Assembly: GCA_914767715.1 (NCBI GenBank)
Contig: OU612072.1
Coordinates: forward strand, 19,654,001 to 19,718,000
DNA: 64,000 bases
Source: Membranipora membranacea
Taxonomy: Eukaryota; Bryozoa; Gymnolaemata; Cheilostomatida; Membraniporidae
Direction of reading: 5' to 3'
Numbering within the stretch: position 1 is the stretch's first letter; each line of letters begins with the position of its first letter. Below, piece by piece: positions 12,439 to 23,635 of this stretch. A program made the position numbers and the translations under genes. The notes beneath the pieces are model-generated. The model was given only the letters and a program-made list of their open reading frames with translations. It ran no database searches and was not told where the DNA came from.

Positions 12439-13532
12439 TTAAATATCAGGCTTCACAACACAGTTGTTGGTCCAGATCTTAAGAGAAGGTACTCTTTTTG
12501 ACAGTTTCTCTTGCTTGAGGCACATGACACCTCGTCTTCTGTCGAGCTGAAAGAGAACAAACCGATATGAATAATAGGTACATGTTCAAGGGTGGGAGGT
12601 GGCTCAGTTGGTTAGAGCGCCTTTCCTTCAGCATGCAGGTTCAAATCCCAACGCAGTCCATCAACTACGAGTTTCGGGCGTTCATCATGGTTTTCATTCT
12701 CCACTCTCTGGGTATGAACATTCACACTGTTATATGAGTTGAACTCTTATCCAACAACACTATGACTGCCGAAAATCTTAAAGGGTAGAGGTAGCTCTTA
12801 TTGATAAAATGTTCAATTTTGTTGTCTACATATATATCAGTTAGTAGAGAGTATACCCTGAATATTGTGAAACTAAGCAGCAGAAATGTCAACCATTTAC
12901 CTCTTTGATGTGTCTTGCTGCATTATCTGATATAAATGTTAGCCTGACCACTTCTGCTTCATCCTCCGAGATCATAAGCTCATACACTAACGGAAAAAGT
13001 TCACCCTCTTCTGGCAGTTGTGCCCTTTTTCGACCTTCAAGCTTCTATAAAGTAGCATTAATAATTTGTTTCAGAAATCTTGTTTTGGAGTCACATGCAT
13101 TAGGTATATGTATCATTTTCTTGGGAATACCTGGAGGTATTGTCATCAATTTATTGAATAGAAATTCCCAATTCATCCCTGTATACAAACGTTGCCAACC
13201 AACCCATATATTCCTATATTTTTAAGTGCTGCAAAACAAACAAGAAACCCAATGGGTCAGCAGCAAGGCTTCTAGTGTACACTGATGTTTTGTTAATCTT
13301 CCAGCCTCAATGATACAATGATAATATATCAAATTTGGGAGACCCCTTGTCTTACCAGATGTTTCTTTTTATTAATTCTCTCCCTCGAAATCTCTCTTTC
13401 CGACTTGACCCTACAGCTCTGTTGGATCCTTCTGTAGGACATCTTCGAGATGGTCAAGCTGTCAGCTTTCGAGTAGCCTCTTGCCGTCATGGCATCAGTG
13501 AAGAGAAGGGCTACTCTGGTATTATTCTCTGA
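12439..13532 (-). CDS. Uncharacterised three-exon gene, C-terminal part
   Basis: I do not recognise this protein. Three minus-strand exons join in phase 0 with good splice sites: 13532-13356 (59 codons, ends CTG|GTAAGA), 13044-12901 (48 codons, TTTATAG before it, GAG|GTAAAT after it), and 12546-12439 (35 codons and TAA, preceded by TCTCTTTCAG). The first exon is Arg/Lys/Ser-rich near its end (SEREISRERINKKKHL). The second is acidic with a possible helix (LPEEGELFPLVYELM). The last is basic. A polyadenylation-like AATAAA lies about 85 bases downstream. The start is missing: upstream exons would have to lie beyond the non-LTR remnant at 13.76-15.3 kb. The exon model is well supported; the function is unknown, and it could be a host gene or an unclassified element gene. 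Confidence 0.55.
12591..12870 (+). repeat. tRNA-derived SINE
   Basis: The head has an A-box-like TGGCTCAGTTGG at 12600-12611 and a B box GGTTCAAATCC at 12638-12648, in a tRNA-like context (GAGGTGGCTCAGTTGGTTAG). A non-tRNA body follows. It lies in the last intron of the minus-strand gene at 12439-13532. The 3' limit is approximate. It is not a working tRNA, because the acceptor stem and anticodon arm do not close. Confidence 0.6.
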
Positions 13533-13756
13533 CTGGAAGCTGGAAAGAGAGGCTCTCAATAATCAAACAGAACCAAAGAACCACAAAATAAATTGAGTAT
13601 TTATGTAGAACAAAGTTAACTTACTCAAGACAGAATAAAATATCTTTGCTTGGGAGCATGGTAAGGAGTTATTTTATCTTTCTCATTTGACCGCACCAGC
13701 TTATTTCAATTCAAAGAACTAAATCATTCAATTATTGACAACATTCCAGATAAACG

Positions 13757-15346
13757 TTGCCCTTATCGCACTTAGAAAATAAAACGGAGAGGCCACTTTC
13801 GATTTCTACTGCCATAGAAAAGCTCATTAGAGCCAGGGATAAGGCATTCAAAAAGAGATGCAAGTTCTGGAAAGTTTTGCATGCTTTGGTACAACGTAGT
13901 ATCAGAGGCAGTAAAAGATTTTTAAAAAAAAATAAACTGAATGAAAACCCGAAAACTATAGAGTGGTGTTCAAAATTAAAATCGGTGATAGATCCTAAGG
14001 AAACAAACCGTGCAGACAGGCTTTCTACAACAGAAGCCATTGTAATGAGAACCTCTTTATTCTGTGGAAAACTAAATCATCTGTTCGAATACTGGAGTAT
14101 GACATGCATTCAGAGACTCTAAGTCTCGGTGAAACTAAACATCTCATGAACAAGTTGGATGTTGGGAAGTCAACATCATCTGAAGACTTTCCAACATGTG
14201 TCTCAGTGGAAGGTAAAGAAGATGGGTTGCTTGCCTCCTAATGATATATTAAATTGGATGCTGTTTGCATCGGAATTTCCAAATAAAGGGAAGAGAATGC
14301 AAAGCCGACAAATCCCTAAGGTTGCTTGCCCGTCCAATTACATAGGCTATCGGCCAGTGTCAATATTGTTTCACCTGGGAAAGCTTTCTGAGGAGGTAAT
14401 AATAAACAATATGAGATCCAAATTCGCAGAAGTAATAGAGCCATCACAGCTTGCTTGCCAGCCCACACTGATCACGTGAGAATGAAAATCTCTGATCGAT
14501 AGAGAGTGAACTAATTCTCTTAGCATGAGTACCATCACAAGGAAGTTGGTGTGACGACCCAAGTTAATTTTACTTATTAGGAGCGGGTACATGTTAGGTA
14601 CCTGTACTAAATTGACTCTAACGATCAGAGATACACATGATAATAGTATAGTCATGAAGACAATTTGTTACCAGCCGCACACTGGGCCAGTCGACGCCTT
14701 GATCAAACTGCATGATGATTCCACATCAGAGCTTGACAACTCAAATGTAAAGTACATTCAAAATGCCACCTTGGACTTTATTGAGGCATTCGATCGACCG
14801 CAACCTGCTGTGCCCATCATGAAATTGGAAGGATACAAGTTCAAACCCTCTTATCATCTCACTTATATCTTACTTTTCGGCAGGGGGGAAGTCTGGGGGC
14901 TCGGACTTGGTAAAGAGAAGTCACGGTACATTAGCACCAAGGTTGGCGCTCCTCAGGTACCAAACAGGACCAATTCTATGGCTCTTGTATTCCAACAACC
15001 TGTCTGCGGATGGCTTTAACCACATGAAATATGTGACGGTACAACGTTTTAAACCTCTAGTGTTAACCTCAGCCACACGTCAGCGGCCTCAGTATTAACG
15101 ACACAACCACAGGCCGCTTATTATAACATGCAGCTGAATTCTGAAAAGCCTGAGGTTATGAACACCAAATTTAGCTATAGGTTAAAGTATGAACAATATG
15201 TAGTGATTGATAATCGCTCAGTTTGTACAGAAAACTATAAATCAGTGGCTGTATTGACAGCCAACGGGAACTTGACAAATTCATGCTTCAAGATACCTAT
15301 ACATGACCATGTGACATACAGTCTCTCACCACTGCAAAGTTTATGA
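13757..15346 (+). pseudogene. Decayed non-LTR retrotransposon reverse transcriptase
   Basis: Broken pieces follow the order of a LINE reverse transcriptase across all three plus frames. 13757-14122 is a basic pre-RT segment (RDKAFKKRCKFWKVLHALV). 14159-14479 contains SNYIGYRPVSILFHLGKLSE, the usual 'YRPISLL...K' block. 14591-15019 contains LDFIEAFDRPQPA, corresponding to the first catalytic block (F/L-D-x-x-x-A-F-D). 14907-15098 contains TGPILWLLYSNNLSADG and HMKYVTV, where the YVDD active site should be. 15128-15346 has the thumb-like LNSEKPEVM. The missing second and third catalytic aspartates and the frame changes show it is dead. It is probably of the CR1/jockey-like group; the clade is not certain. 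Confidence 0.7.
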
Positions 15347-15406
15347 GAAGAGAACTAGAGTGTTTATCTATCACGTGGAATCCCTGTCAAAATCAACACC
15401 TGAACC

Positions 15407-15436
15407 AATGAACTCCCTCGGAAGAGGGAGTTCATT
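15407..15436 (+). other. Perfect 13-bp hairpin behind the LINE remnant
   Basis: AATGAACTCCCTC, the loop GGAA, then GAGGGAGTTCATT. The stem is perfect over 13 bp. It lies about 60 bp after the last recognisable RT codons and may belong to the old 3' UTR, or be a small foldback insertion. Confidence 0.5.
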
Positions 15437-17798
15437 GCCTGAACATATCTCTGATATCTCTGTTATTGAATTAGGCCACTGTTTAAAAAAAAAGAATGCC
15501 AGATAGTTAGTTACAGCATGAGTTCCATTTTTCCATGTTGACTTGGTTATCTATCCTTAACTGCCTGTCTCCGGGTATATGATTGCTCAATTAATATCAT
15601 AAAATTTTTAAGGATATTCCTTCACTGAATAGTACATATGCAAAAATGTATTGCAGACTTGGAATATATCATTACCTGTGTAAAATTGAGCCAAAGACCT
15701 CTCTATCTCTTCCTGCTATGTCAGTTGTAGCTGTTTTTCCCTCTCCCTTTGCTGGTCCTTGTGTGGGTGATGTTTATGCTAACAGAAACCGCGGTTAAAT
15801 GTTGAAAATAGTTACAACATGATTGCCACAATGAATGTTAAGCTGATAGCTTGAGTGTCATAAACGGAGAGGTTACCCTAATTATTCCTAATTACTTAAT
15901 TACCTATGTTTCATTGTGTAGCAGTTGATAATTATCTAATAAAGTGGGGATTTGTTATTCCTTTACATGCATTCAATACACTGTCGACAATTTATCTTTT
16001 GGACCAGGAGAGACAGGGTGTCTCTGTACCCCGACCTGTATATTGCTGTGCTTATATTGGATAACCTTATATGGTGGGTGTTCTGAGTTTGAGAATGTAC
16101 ATATTTATAGATTGAGTTTAAGTTGGATTATAGTCCTAACACTTCGTTGACACAACCATTTAGAGTTGGGTGCAGGGCACTAGTAACCCTGTATGTAATG
16201 AATAATGAAGTAAAGTTTTTTTAAGACCTACTTCCGGAACTTTGGATGAGCAATAATAATTAAGATATAAATCGTATGAGCAAGCCTTACTGAATTCTCA
16301 GGTTTGTGATTTCCAAAGTTTGGCCACTATGAACTATCAACTCGAGAGTGGGCGATGTTGCCGCTGCCCTATTTAATCACTGCGTAAATCAATGACAAAA
16401 TAAATTCTGGTTGCACATGCCTATTATCCATACATGTATCATCAACGTTGTCATAATGAATATTAAATTTGGGCCTGAAAAAGTATTTTTTGAGATCACT
16501 AAATGTGGCATCTTTTTCAGACAGGTTCACACATTAAGCTCACACCAGGCAGTTCACTCACAGGTTGTCGTCTACCAGTCAGTGGAAAATCCTTTTGTGT
16601 TTCCCCATTAAAATAAGCTAAAGTCTCAACCGCAAACTCATCATCTTAAATCGTAATTAGACAGGCTGGTTCTTGACACTATAGTTCTTGCCAGCCATAT
16701 TAGGTGTGTCCTGTGTCAACTACGTACTGTTACACCACAGGTGAGATTGTTTCATCTTTTCAGTACTAGTCAATGGTAGTGAATTCCATGGTTTACATCT
16801 AACCTGTGGAAAACCTGACTGGAGGTGAATGGTTGACGGCTTTGAAACTGCCATTTGTAGTAGCGATTACCAAACAAGAACTCTAAACCTTGAAGTCCAG
16901 AAATTCTTGATATATGAATATAAAGATCTGAATCTTAAAAATTTATATGAATTTTCAAAGACCTAAGAAAATTGCCTACTGTTTTACCTCCTATCAGCTT
17001 TTCCATAGGTATACGTCTGGATAAAAAAAGTCATGGTAAGTAGTCAGTACTTCTGTATCAATATATATATATCTGTCGGATATCCTATATTTATGGTTGA
17101 TAATGTTACCATGCCAATATCGAAATAAGTTCTAGTGCAGATATTTTAGCTTATTTAAAACGAATTACACAGAACAACTTTCAACTGTGGGCAAAAGAAA
17201 ATACCTGCACTTCCTTATCATGGTGATACCTGCTATAATTTCTTAATGAATAGGCATGCTCAATTATAATAATTTAATATCAAGTCATTGATGCAAGCAC
17301 CAATTATGCCCACACAGACTTCATTGTGACATAGATTTGCACCATAATTGAGTAGAACATTCAAGGGACTGCATTGTCCTCTCTATGGATTAATTCTTGT
17401 GAACATGAAGTAAATCCTTGGAATTAAAATAAAGCCAGGCCAGCTGGGTATTTTGGTTATGTAAGATGAAAGCTTACAGCATGTTAGACCAGAACAATAC
17501 ACACCACAAAAACATGCCAAATCTTTTTTTCAAACATATTTTAACTCGAAATGCGGATATGCTTCAAGCATAAATGCCACAAGATTTCAGAGGAATGGAT
17601 AACCGACAATTTATTGTGCCCTTGGTTAAATTGGTGATTGAATTCAGGTAAATGGTTAGTAGGAGGTGATGGCAGTAGAAGTGCAAACTGAACAGAGGGA
17701 AAGGTATGACTGTCCTATCAATATCTAAGTAACGTTGTTCCATTGTGTGGTGGAACTTTTCATGAAGACAGGGGCCCGGCCGATAGAGACTTCACTAA
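15437..17798. other. No gene supported
   Basis: AT-rich DNA with scattered short ORFs and no domain or splice evidence strong enough to call. On the minus strand near 15690-15785 there is a short charged stretch (HHPHKDQQREREKQLQLT then a stop) that may be a decayed exon. Nothing else stands out. Confidence 0.4.
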
Positions 17799-18120
17799 TT
17801 ATTTCATTCTGTATACAAACACTGATTGTGGGGCATCAAAACATTTGGTCGTTTTGCGGTTGCGAACCGCCCTACACATTCTGATCCGTTTTCCTTTCAA
17901 CATAATAAAAATTGACAAACTAATTTCCATGTCCTGCTCTGGTTTGTAGTTATGAGATTTACAAACGGCCAATCCTTGATCTTCCTGGGTACCAACTATG
18001 CAGCCTGTAGTTTGCCCATATCCAATAAAAGTTTGTGGTGGTTTATACTTAATTCGGCCCGCAAGTTCCCAGGTGCCTATGCCATGAAGCCTCCCATCCG
18101 AACTGAAGCTTTGTTGAAAA
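17799..18120 (-). CDS. Orphan open reading frame, possible terminal exon
   Basis: About 107 codons are open on the minus strand and end at TAA (17799-17801). The upstream side has TTAACTTTAG or CTTCAG, which could serve as splice acceptors, so this may be a last exon. The composition looks protein-like: FSSDGRLHGIGTWELAG, PPQTFIGYGQTTGCIVG, GLAVCKSHNY, RIRMCRAV and KTTKCFDA, with four spaced cysteines and balanced residues. I recognise no family. It could be a secreted or repeat-derived domain, or chance; codon use could not be tested. Confidence 0.35.
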
Positions 18121-18146
18121 ACTAAAGTTAAGTGGATTATCTCCAC

Positions 18147-20023
18147 TCTCTGTCATTCTTTTACCTTCTTGTTAGCATTAATTTTTATCGCCACCATGAA
18201 ATTGGATGCATAATACAAACTTCTGGCAAGTTCGCTGGTTCTTGGTCAGTGAGACATTCCAAAACAAATGATGCGATGCTCTTTAGTAATGGTAGGAGTA
18301 TCGAAGCCTTTTTCTTGTTCGCATTTAGAGAGAACACAGATTATTAATTCGGTCTGACGGAGTTCTTCTTAGAGTGAAAATGTTTTATTGTAGAGTGTAT
18401 AGCTGACAATCGCTATCCTCTAAGATGGGATTAGTAGAAATAGCAACAATCATTCTTTTAGCATGCTTAATTACACAGCTCTAAGAGCGATGGTAGGGGA
18501 ACTTTCCTGTATCCTAGTATTGTCAATGATCCATAAAGCGTAACATATGGTGGAGTAAGCCTCTTTTATATATGATATAGCTTGCTGATGCAACCAACTG
18601 TCACAGCCAGGCCAGTGGCATGTAGGACAATTCAGGGGTAGACTCAGAGCGCTCAATATTACACATAACCGTGATGCATTGAAGAATCTAAATTTCAACC
18701 ATACATCTCGACACATTGTCTCCCAATGCACTCAAATATCTTCTTTAGTTCAAAGTTGCAAAGTTTACATACTAAAACTTTTATGGTTCAAAGGCTTATG
18801 AAATATATTCATGATAATTAAAAATGAAACATGACACTCTGATGTCCACGCTGATGTCCAAGCTAATGTCATAAAAATATAGCCGGTAGACAAGTATATA
18901 GACAAATATTGTCAACGGAAGGTTGGTTGATTTTTTTTACGATTCAATTCCAGGTGGGTGTAACCTCATGTACCCATACAATGATGTGGCATAGTTTCCG
19001 TCCTACAATAAGCCTATCACCTGAGTGAAAATTTGTTAATCGTATGGGTTTCGATAGTATGTAATGGTTTACCTGTCGCTATTTATTTGCAATACCTATC
19101 AATAACAATGTTATATCTTGATGGTGATACAACGCTGATCAAAAATAAATCATCTTTTGCTCCCTAAAACAATCAAGCCTTTTAGGTGGCCTAACTTACC
19201 ATTGTGAAAGAGTTGATGCTAATCACAAATCAATCTCTGGTCCCACCAATGAAGGTACCATTGATATAGGACTGGGAGTTGCACGCTCCTTCATTTTGTT
19301 TGACAGAGATGGGAGAACTCCAAAAAGACACTTCCATATCACCCCTAAAAATTGACTTGACTTAATGTATCTCAAGACGATGATTATATTTTTTTTACAT
19401 TGTTTTGACAGAAAAGCTGACTATATACAGTACAATTCTCAAGGAACGTTGCAAAGAGTGGCAGTAAAAAGAGTGATTAAGCCTATCACTCCCGAGATTA
19501 ATAATTGATGCAAACAACAATAATGCCAATGATACCATCCATATCCGCGCTGCTCCAGCTGATCCTTTTCTTTATTTGAATTGATCATCAAGAAAGCGAG
19601 ACTATATGGTTGGGACAGCACAGATTGACACTGTCTGCGATCAACTGTTCAAATAAATTTTGATTTCCATTACATGGTTGACAATACTTTTGTATTAAAC
19701 TATATCATTAACACACAATAATGACAATCTTATGGCAGGTATAAATGTAAGCAAGCCATGCCTGTTTATGCCATGCCATGCCTATATTAATTGTTGGATG
19801 AACCTCTTTTTTTTAGCAAATGTGACAATTTCGATAGCGGCAGGTGACAATCTTGACCATCGAGTTATCATAGTACTCTATGATCCAGACATGTGCAATG
19901 ATAATGGAGGGAGGTTCTTGCTGAGTGGTAAGTGTTTAGTTTTCTTTGGGAGGGTGAGATGTTGGTTTACAAAAATGGGTTATATTTATCTTTATTAGAA
20001 CATTGAAGTTGTCTAGTCATCTA
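18147..20023. other. No gene supported
   Basis: AT-rich stretch with short ORFs only (for example 18471-18731 minus and 19732-19998 plus). None has a domain, a good start, or splice partners. No repeat structure was seen except short homopolymers. Confidence 0.4.
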
Positions 20024-20240
20024 CATCGAAACACATTACATGTAAAATCAAGCCTATTATATTGCATTATCTGACACTGTGAAGGCTCATTCTATAACAA
20101 CACAATAGTGAATGTAATTTATTTAGCAGGCAGGGTTAATTAGACAATAATGGAAGCTGGTTGGTTCATTGTAAATGGGTCAAATCTCGACAATTCTAGA
20201 ATTGTACAGAATTGTCAGACAATTCAGGGGCATGAAACGC
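20024..20240 (-). repeat. Dispersed repeat, copy B (inverted relative to copy A)
   Basis: Reverse complement of the repeat at 10719-10937 at high identity. The same landmark blocks occur in mirror order, ending GACAATTCAGGGGCATGAAA. The two copies are 9.1 kb apart in opposite orientation. Confidence 0.7.
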
Positions 20241-22739
20241 AGTGATTTTATAGTTATTGGTGTCTGAACTACTTTAGAGACGATACAGAAATCGGTGCTA
20301 CTTGGAGCTGCCCACATATTGAGGAAACTTCTTCAGTCTTGATGACCAAAAATGATATCCTTTGGCCTTTTGCTAAGGCCCGGGACCATTTAAATCTACC
20401 AATGTTGCCACTGTGATAAAGGGCTTGACCAACACAATAGTATTAATAATAATAAACTGAGCTTTGGCGTCTGCAAAGGGGAGACTTCGTAGATAGCGTG
20501 CTCCACAAACGGAAGACAACTCTTGCAAATTAGCACTGAAACTATTTAATCACACACAATCACATAATAAAACAACTTTCAAAATTCAATACATGTTAAC
20601 AAAGTTGTTGATGTTGAACAGAGTGGAAGGATGTAACCTATATATACATATCTATATCTATATCCATGCTTTTGTTTTTGGTTCAAATTTGGACGCATGA
20701 TAACACAATCTGATGTCAGTTTGTCAAGTTTGTAAAGTCTCTCATAATAGCCCACCTCTTTGCAGTTTGCAAATTTATTGCTGAATAAAGCATATCTATC
20801 TGCTTTGCTTCAGATGCCTTCTGCCACGCTGCCATGAACTTATGGCCAACCTCTATCAATTGTGGAGCTTGTAGATCAGCAATGAACTTATCGATCACTC
20901 TAAAATAATCATTATAGTATGCGTTAACTAACAGCTGGGGCCACACCAGCCTGGGCAAGCTAGAGCCGCACCATATCCTATTCCAGATAAAATAGTCTTG
21001 AAACAGCAATTTGCTCCACATCCAGTTAAATAGGCAACATCAACAACTTAATGTTAATCTTTTGCTCCTTGGTACACTTTGGCCTTTTTTAAACCATTGC
21101 CCTCTTATAATAGAATATAACATAGACGTTCAGTCAGCTCAGCAAGGCAAAATGGCATGTCATTGAGCCATTGTGAAGAGATTCAAAACATAATGTGAGC
21201 GTAACCAAAAACATATCTAAAACTACGGTTTTACGTTTTCGAGATCGGAGGTAAGCTTGTAGCTGGGATATCTTGTGATCTGTGATATTCTGATGCCTGG
21301 GCGGACCCACTGATTTTCTGGGTCTTTGAGGTGGATGGCTCACTGGCTGGCAGTGACATGGAGTCCTTGGCAGCAACTGTATGGAGCCGCAGACACCATT
21401 CAGTTCTTGGTGCTTTACCTGCAAATACCAGAGAACTATTTGCTAAGAAACACATACAGCACCATGTCAGCATCACAGGTCTTTTGTTTCGTTGAGGATG
21501 TTGTTGGTTGCTGAAATATTGATTGCACCCTTTGAAACCTCACTATTCACAGTCCGTTACATCTTGGAATGAACAGATGGACAATGTTCTCATCATTTGC
21601 TTATCCCACGAATCCCACATTGCCATCCATCTTTCATGGTGTCATAATCATTATAATGGTACACACCGGTGGCAACCACAAACAACTCCTCCTTCTCCTT
21701 CACATCCAACCCCTAAAATAAATGTACACGATGTCACGTTTGTCAATTGATTGCTATATTTGATTATTGTTTTAAGTAGCAGATAGACGCAGTCCAAGCA
21801 GCAATATGGTAGTGACCCAAACATAATCATCCTATTCGCCATCATTGAATAGGTTGCTGTCATAGAAAAGTATGCAATGTCATTTATATATTTTGCAGCC
21901 ACAAGACAGGTCCAACATCAAAACATTCTGAGACAGAAAATATACTTAATGTATATATATATGTATCAATCAATGAAACATTGTTGGATTCGGCGCGAGG
22001 ACAAGCTGGATCTGATGAATCACAATAGACGATTTGGAGATTTAATTTGGTTTAAATATAGCTTGTGGTGTGCAGGCCATAGTTCAAAGGACAGCACTGC
22101 TGTCCCTACGTCCAGAATGAAGTGGGCCGAAAAATGGATTTTTGAGCTCAGGGGGTACCATATCTCATTCATGGCATGTAACTTTACTGTTACCTCTCAC
22201 GCTATGCACCTTTGAGTGAGTTGCTTGTCCATGGCCGTCACAAACTAAATTTCTAAGCTACAGCCCTGGTGTGACATTTGCTTTGTAGATTTCCACACCA
22301 TTAAAGTTACTTAGATGACTGATTTCATACATCATCGATGCCAAGGACTGTTTCCAGTATCCTTTATAAATATTGACTTAGAGTTTTTCAGCCTTATGTT
22401 GACTTCAACAAAAATAGCTAAACATGCATATAAGCTGTTGAGTGGACAATACAGCACCGTCATTATATATAGGTTATGCAGTCATTGCCAGATTACAGCG
22501 GACAGCCATCATTATTATTGAGTTATTTTACGTTTATGTGAAATGTTATCTTAAGTTTATAAACGCATGGGTGGTTACGAAGACTTTCAGATAATACCCC
22601 TACCCTGCACAAAATTTAAAACCAAGTAGAGGGTAAATTTAGCAACATTGCTAATGCTTAACCTGTTTTCTTTACAAATAAAACCTGCTCAGATGGCAAA
22701 TACCAAATAGGTGCTTTTCAACAATGTAGTTAAATTTAC
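20241..22739. other. Region downstream of the MULE gene, possible last exons on minus strand
   Basis: Two minus-strand stretches could be 3' exons of the MULE gene, but I could not join them in phase. 21420-21231 follows a GGTATTTGCAG acceptor-like site and reads as a Ser/Pro-rich tail ending at TAA (with DSMSLPASEPSTSKTQ). 21021-20716 contains a Cys-rich stretch (ANCCFKTILSG, ACPGWCGPSC) and an acidic/helical ORF. The rest shows no gene. Confidence 0.3.
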
Positions 22740-23308
22740 CTCGGTGTTGGTTTGTCTTCTTCTACCATGGGCAACCTCCAGCAGCTTATCTCTGCTCAAC
22801 TTATCATAAGAGCTTACAATGAACTGAACAGTTTCAGTTACATTGTAGGCTCGCTCCCTGGTGAAGACATCCTCTTTTATGACCTTAAACTGTCTCTCAA
22901 TTCTGTTGTTGGTGTCACTCTCTAAGAAACCGGAGCAACGTGATTTTGGATACATGTAGTTGATCAACAATGTCAAACTAGTGTTACATAATCAAATTAT
23001 CAGCGACTCAACCCATACTAGGAGTACGAGTATATATGATAACAAAGCTATCGCTCAATGTACCCCTTTCACTGTTTGCCCGTTTACTAAAATCATTGAA
23101 GTCTACAAATATCAACAAAACGCTTTGAGTTGTCCCACTTATGATCATAATAAAACCCTGATAGTAAGATCGGGAATCTGCAGAAGTCAGCATACCGAGA
23201 ATTGAGCTTTGGTTTCTTGTATAGTGAGCCCACATCTGTCGTCTGTTCAGATAGTATTTAGATATGTATTCATAAACCGTCTCATTGTTTTGGGCAATAG
23301 CCTCCATC
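22740..23308 (-). pseudogene. MULE-type transposase gene, exons after the Harbinger insertion
   Basis: The exon split by Harbinger resumes at 23308 and ends at 23196 (CTCG|GTATGC). It encodes MEAIAQNNETVYEYISKYYL and RRQMWAHYTRNQSSI. The 27 nt left at 29225-29199 plus these 113 nt make 140 nt, which fits the flanking intron phases exactly (1 + 46 codons + 1). The next exon, 22921-22740, reads ESDTNNRIERQFKVIKEDVF and ends GAG|GTAAAT. W-x-x-Y...NTNN-x-hydrophobic-E is the conserved block between the catalytic core and the SWIM zinc finger in MULE/ZSWIM-like proteins. A SWIM finger was not clearly found downstream. Confidence 0.72.
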
Positions 23309-23311
23309 TTA

Positions 23312-23328
23312 AGCCTTGTACCCACCAA
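23312..23328 (+). repeat. Harbinger-1 left terminal inverted repeat
   Basis: AGCCTTGTACCCACCAA follows the TTA duplication directly. Two more copies of the GGTACCCA core lie inside, at 23387-23396 (reverse) and 23431-23442. Confidence 0.85.
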
Positions 23329-23635
23329 TGTGCTTTTTTAATCTCAGGAATTTCTAAGATTTTGCACTGGCAATCATTAAAGAATTTGTGGGTACCACAA
23401 AATGCAGCACAACATATTTCACACAATTTAGGTACCCATCAAAACGCACAACTGTCGCAGGAACATCTTTTACCAAATCAGGAAAACCTTTAGCAAACTT
23501 TAAGGTTTTCTTAGTAAGTTTTCTATCTCTCTCTCTGGTGTGTGAGGAACAAATAGTGAATAAAACTTCCTTTTGTTGATAGCAGTCACACAGTTCATTC
23601 ATACATTTGTTTAGAATACAAGTACTATAATCACA

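Noticed and set aside
12591-12680. Functional tRNA gene
   Set aside because: A and B boxes are present but the acceptor and anticodon arms do not pair and a non-tRNA body follows, so it is a SINE.
13732-14040. 102-codon minus-strand ORF
   Set aside because: It is the antisense shadow of the LINE pre-RT segment. The plus strand has the recognisable motif order.
20716-21021. SWIM zinc finger of the MULE protein
   Set aside because: Only a loose Cys pattern (NCCFKTILSG, CPGWC). The C-x-C...C-x-H spacing is not met and the exon could not be joined in phase, so it is mentioned only as a weak possibility.
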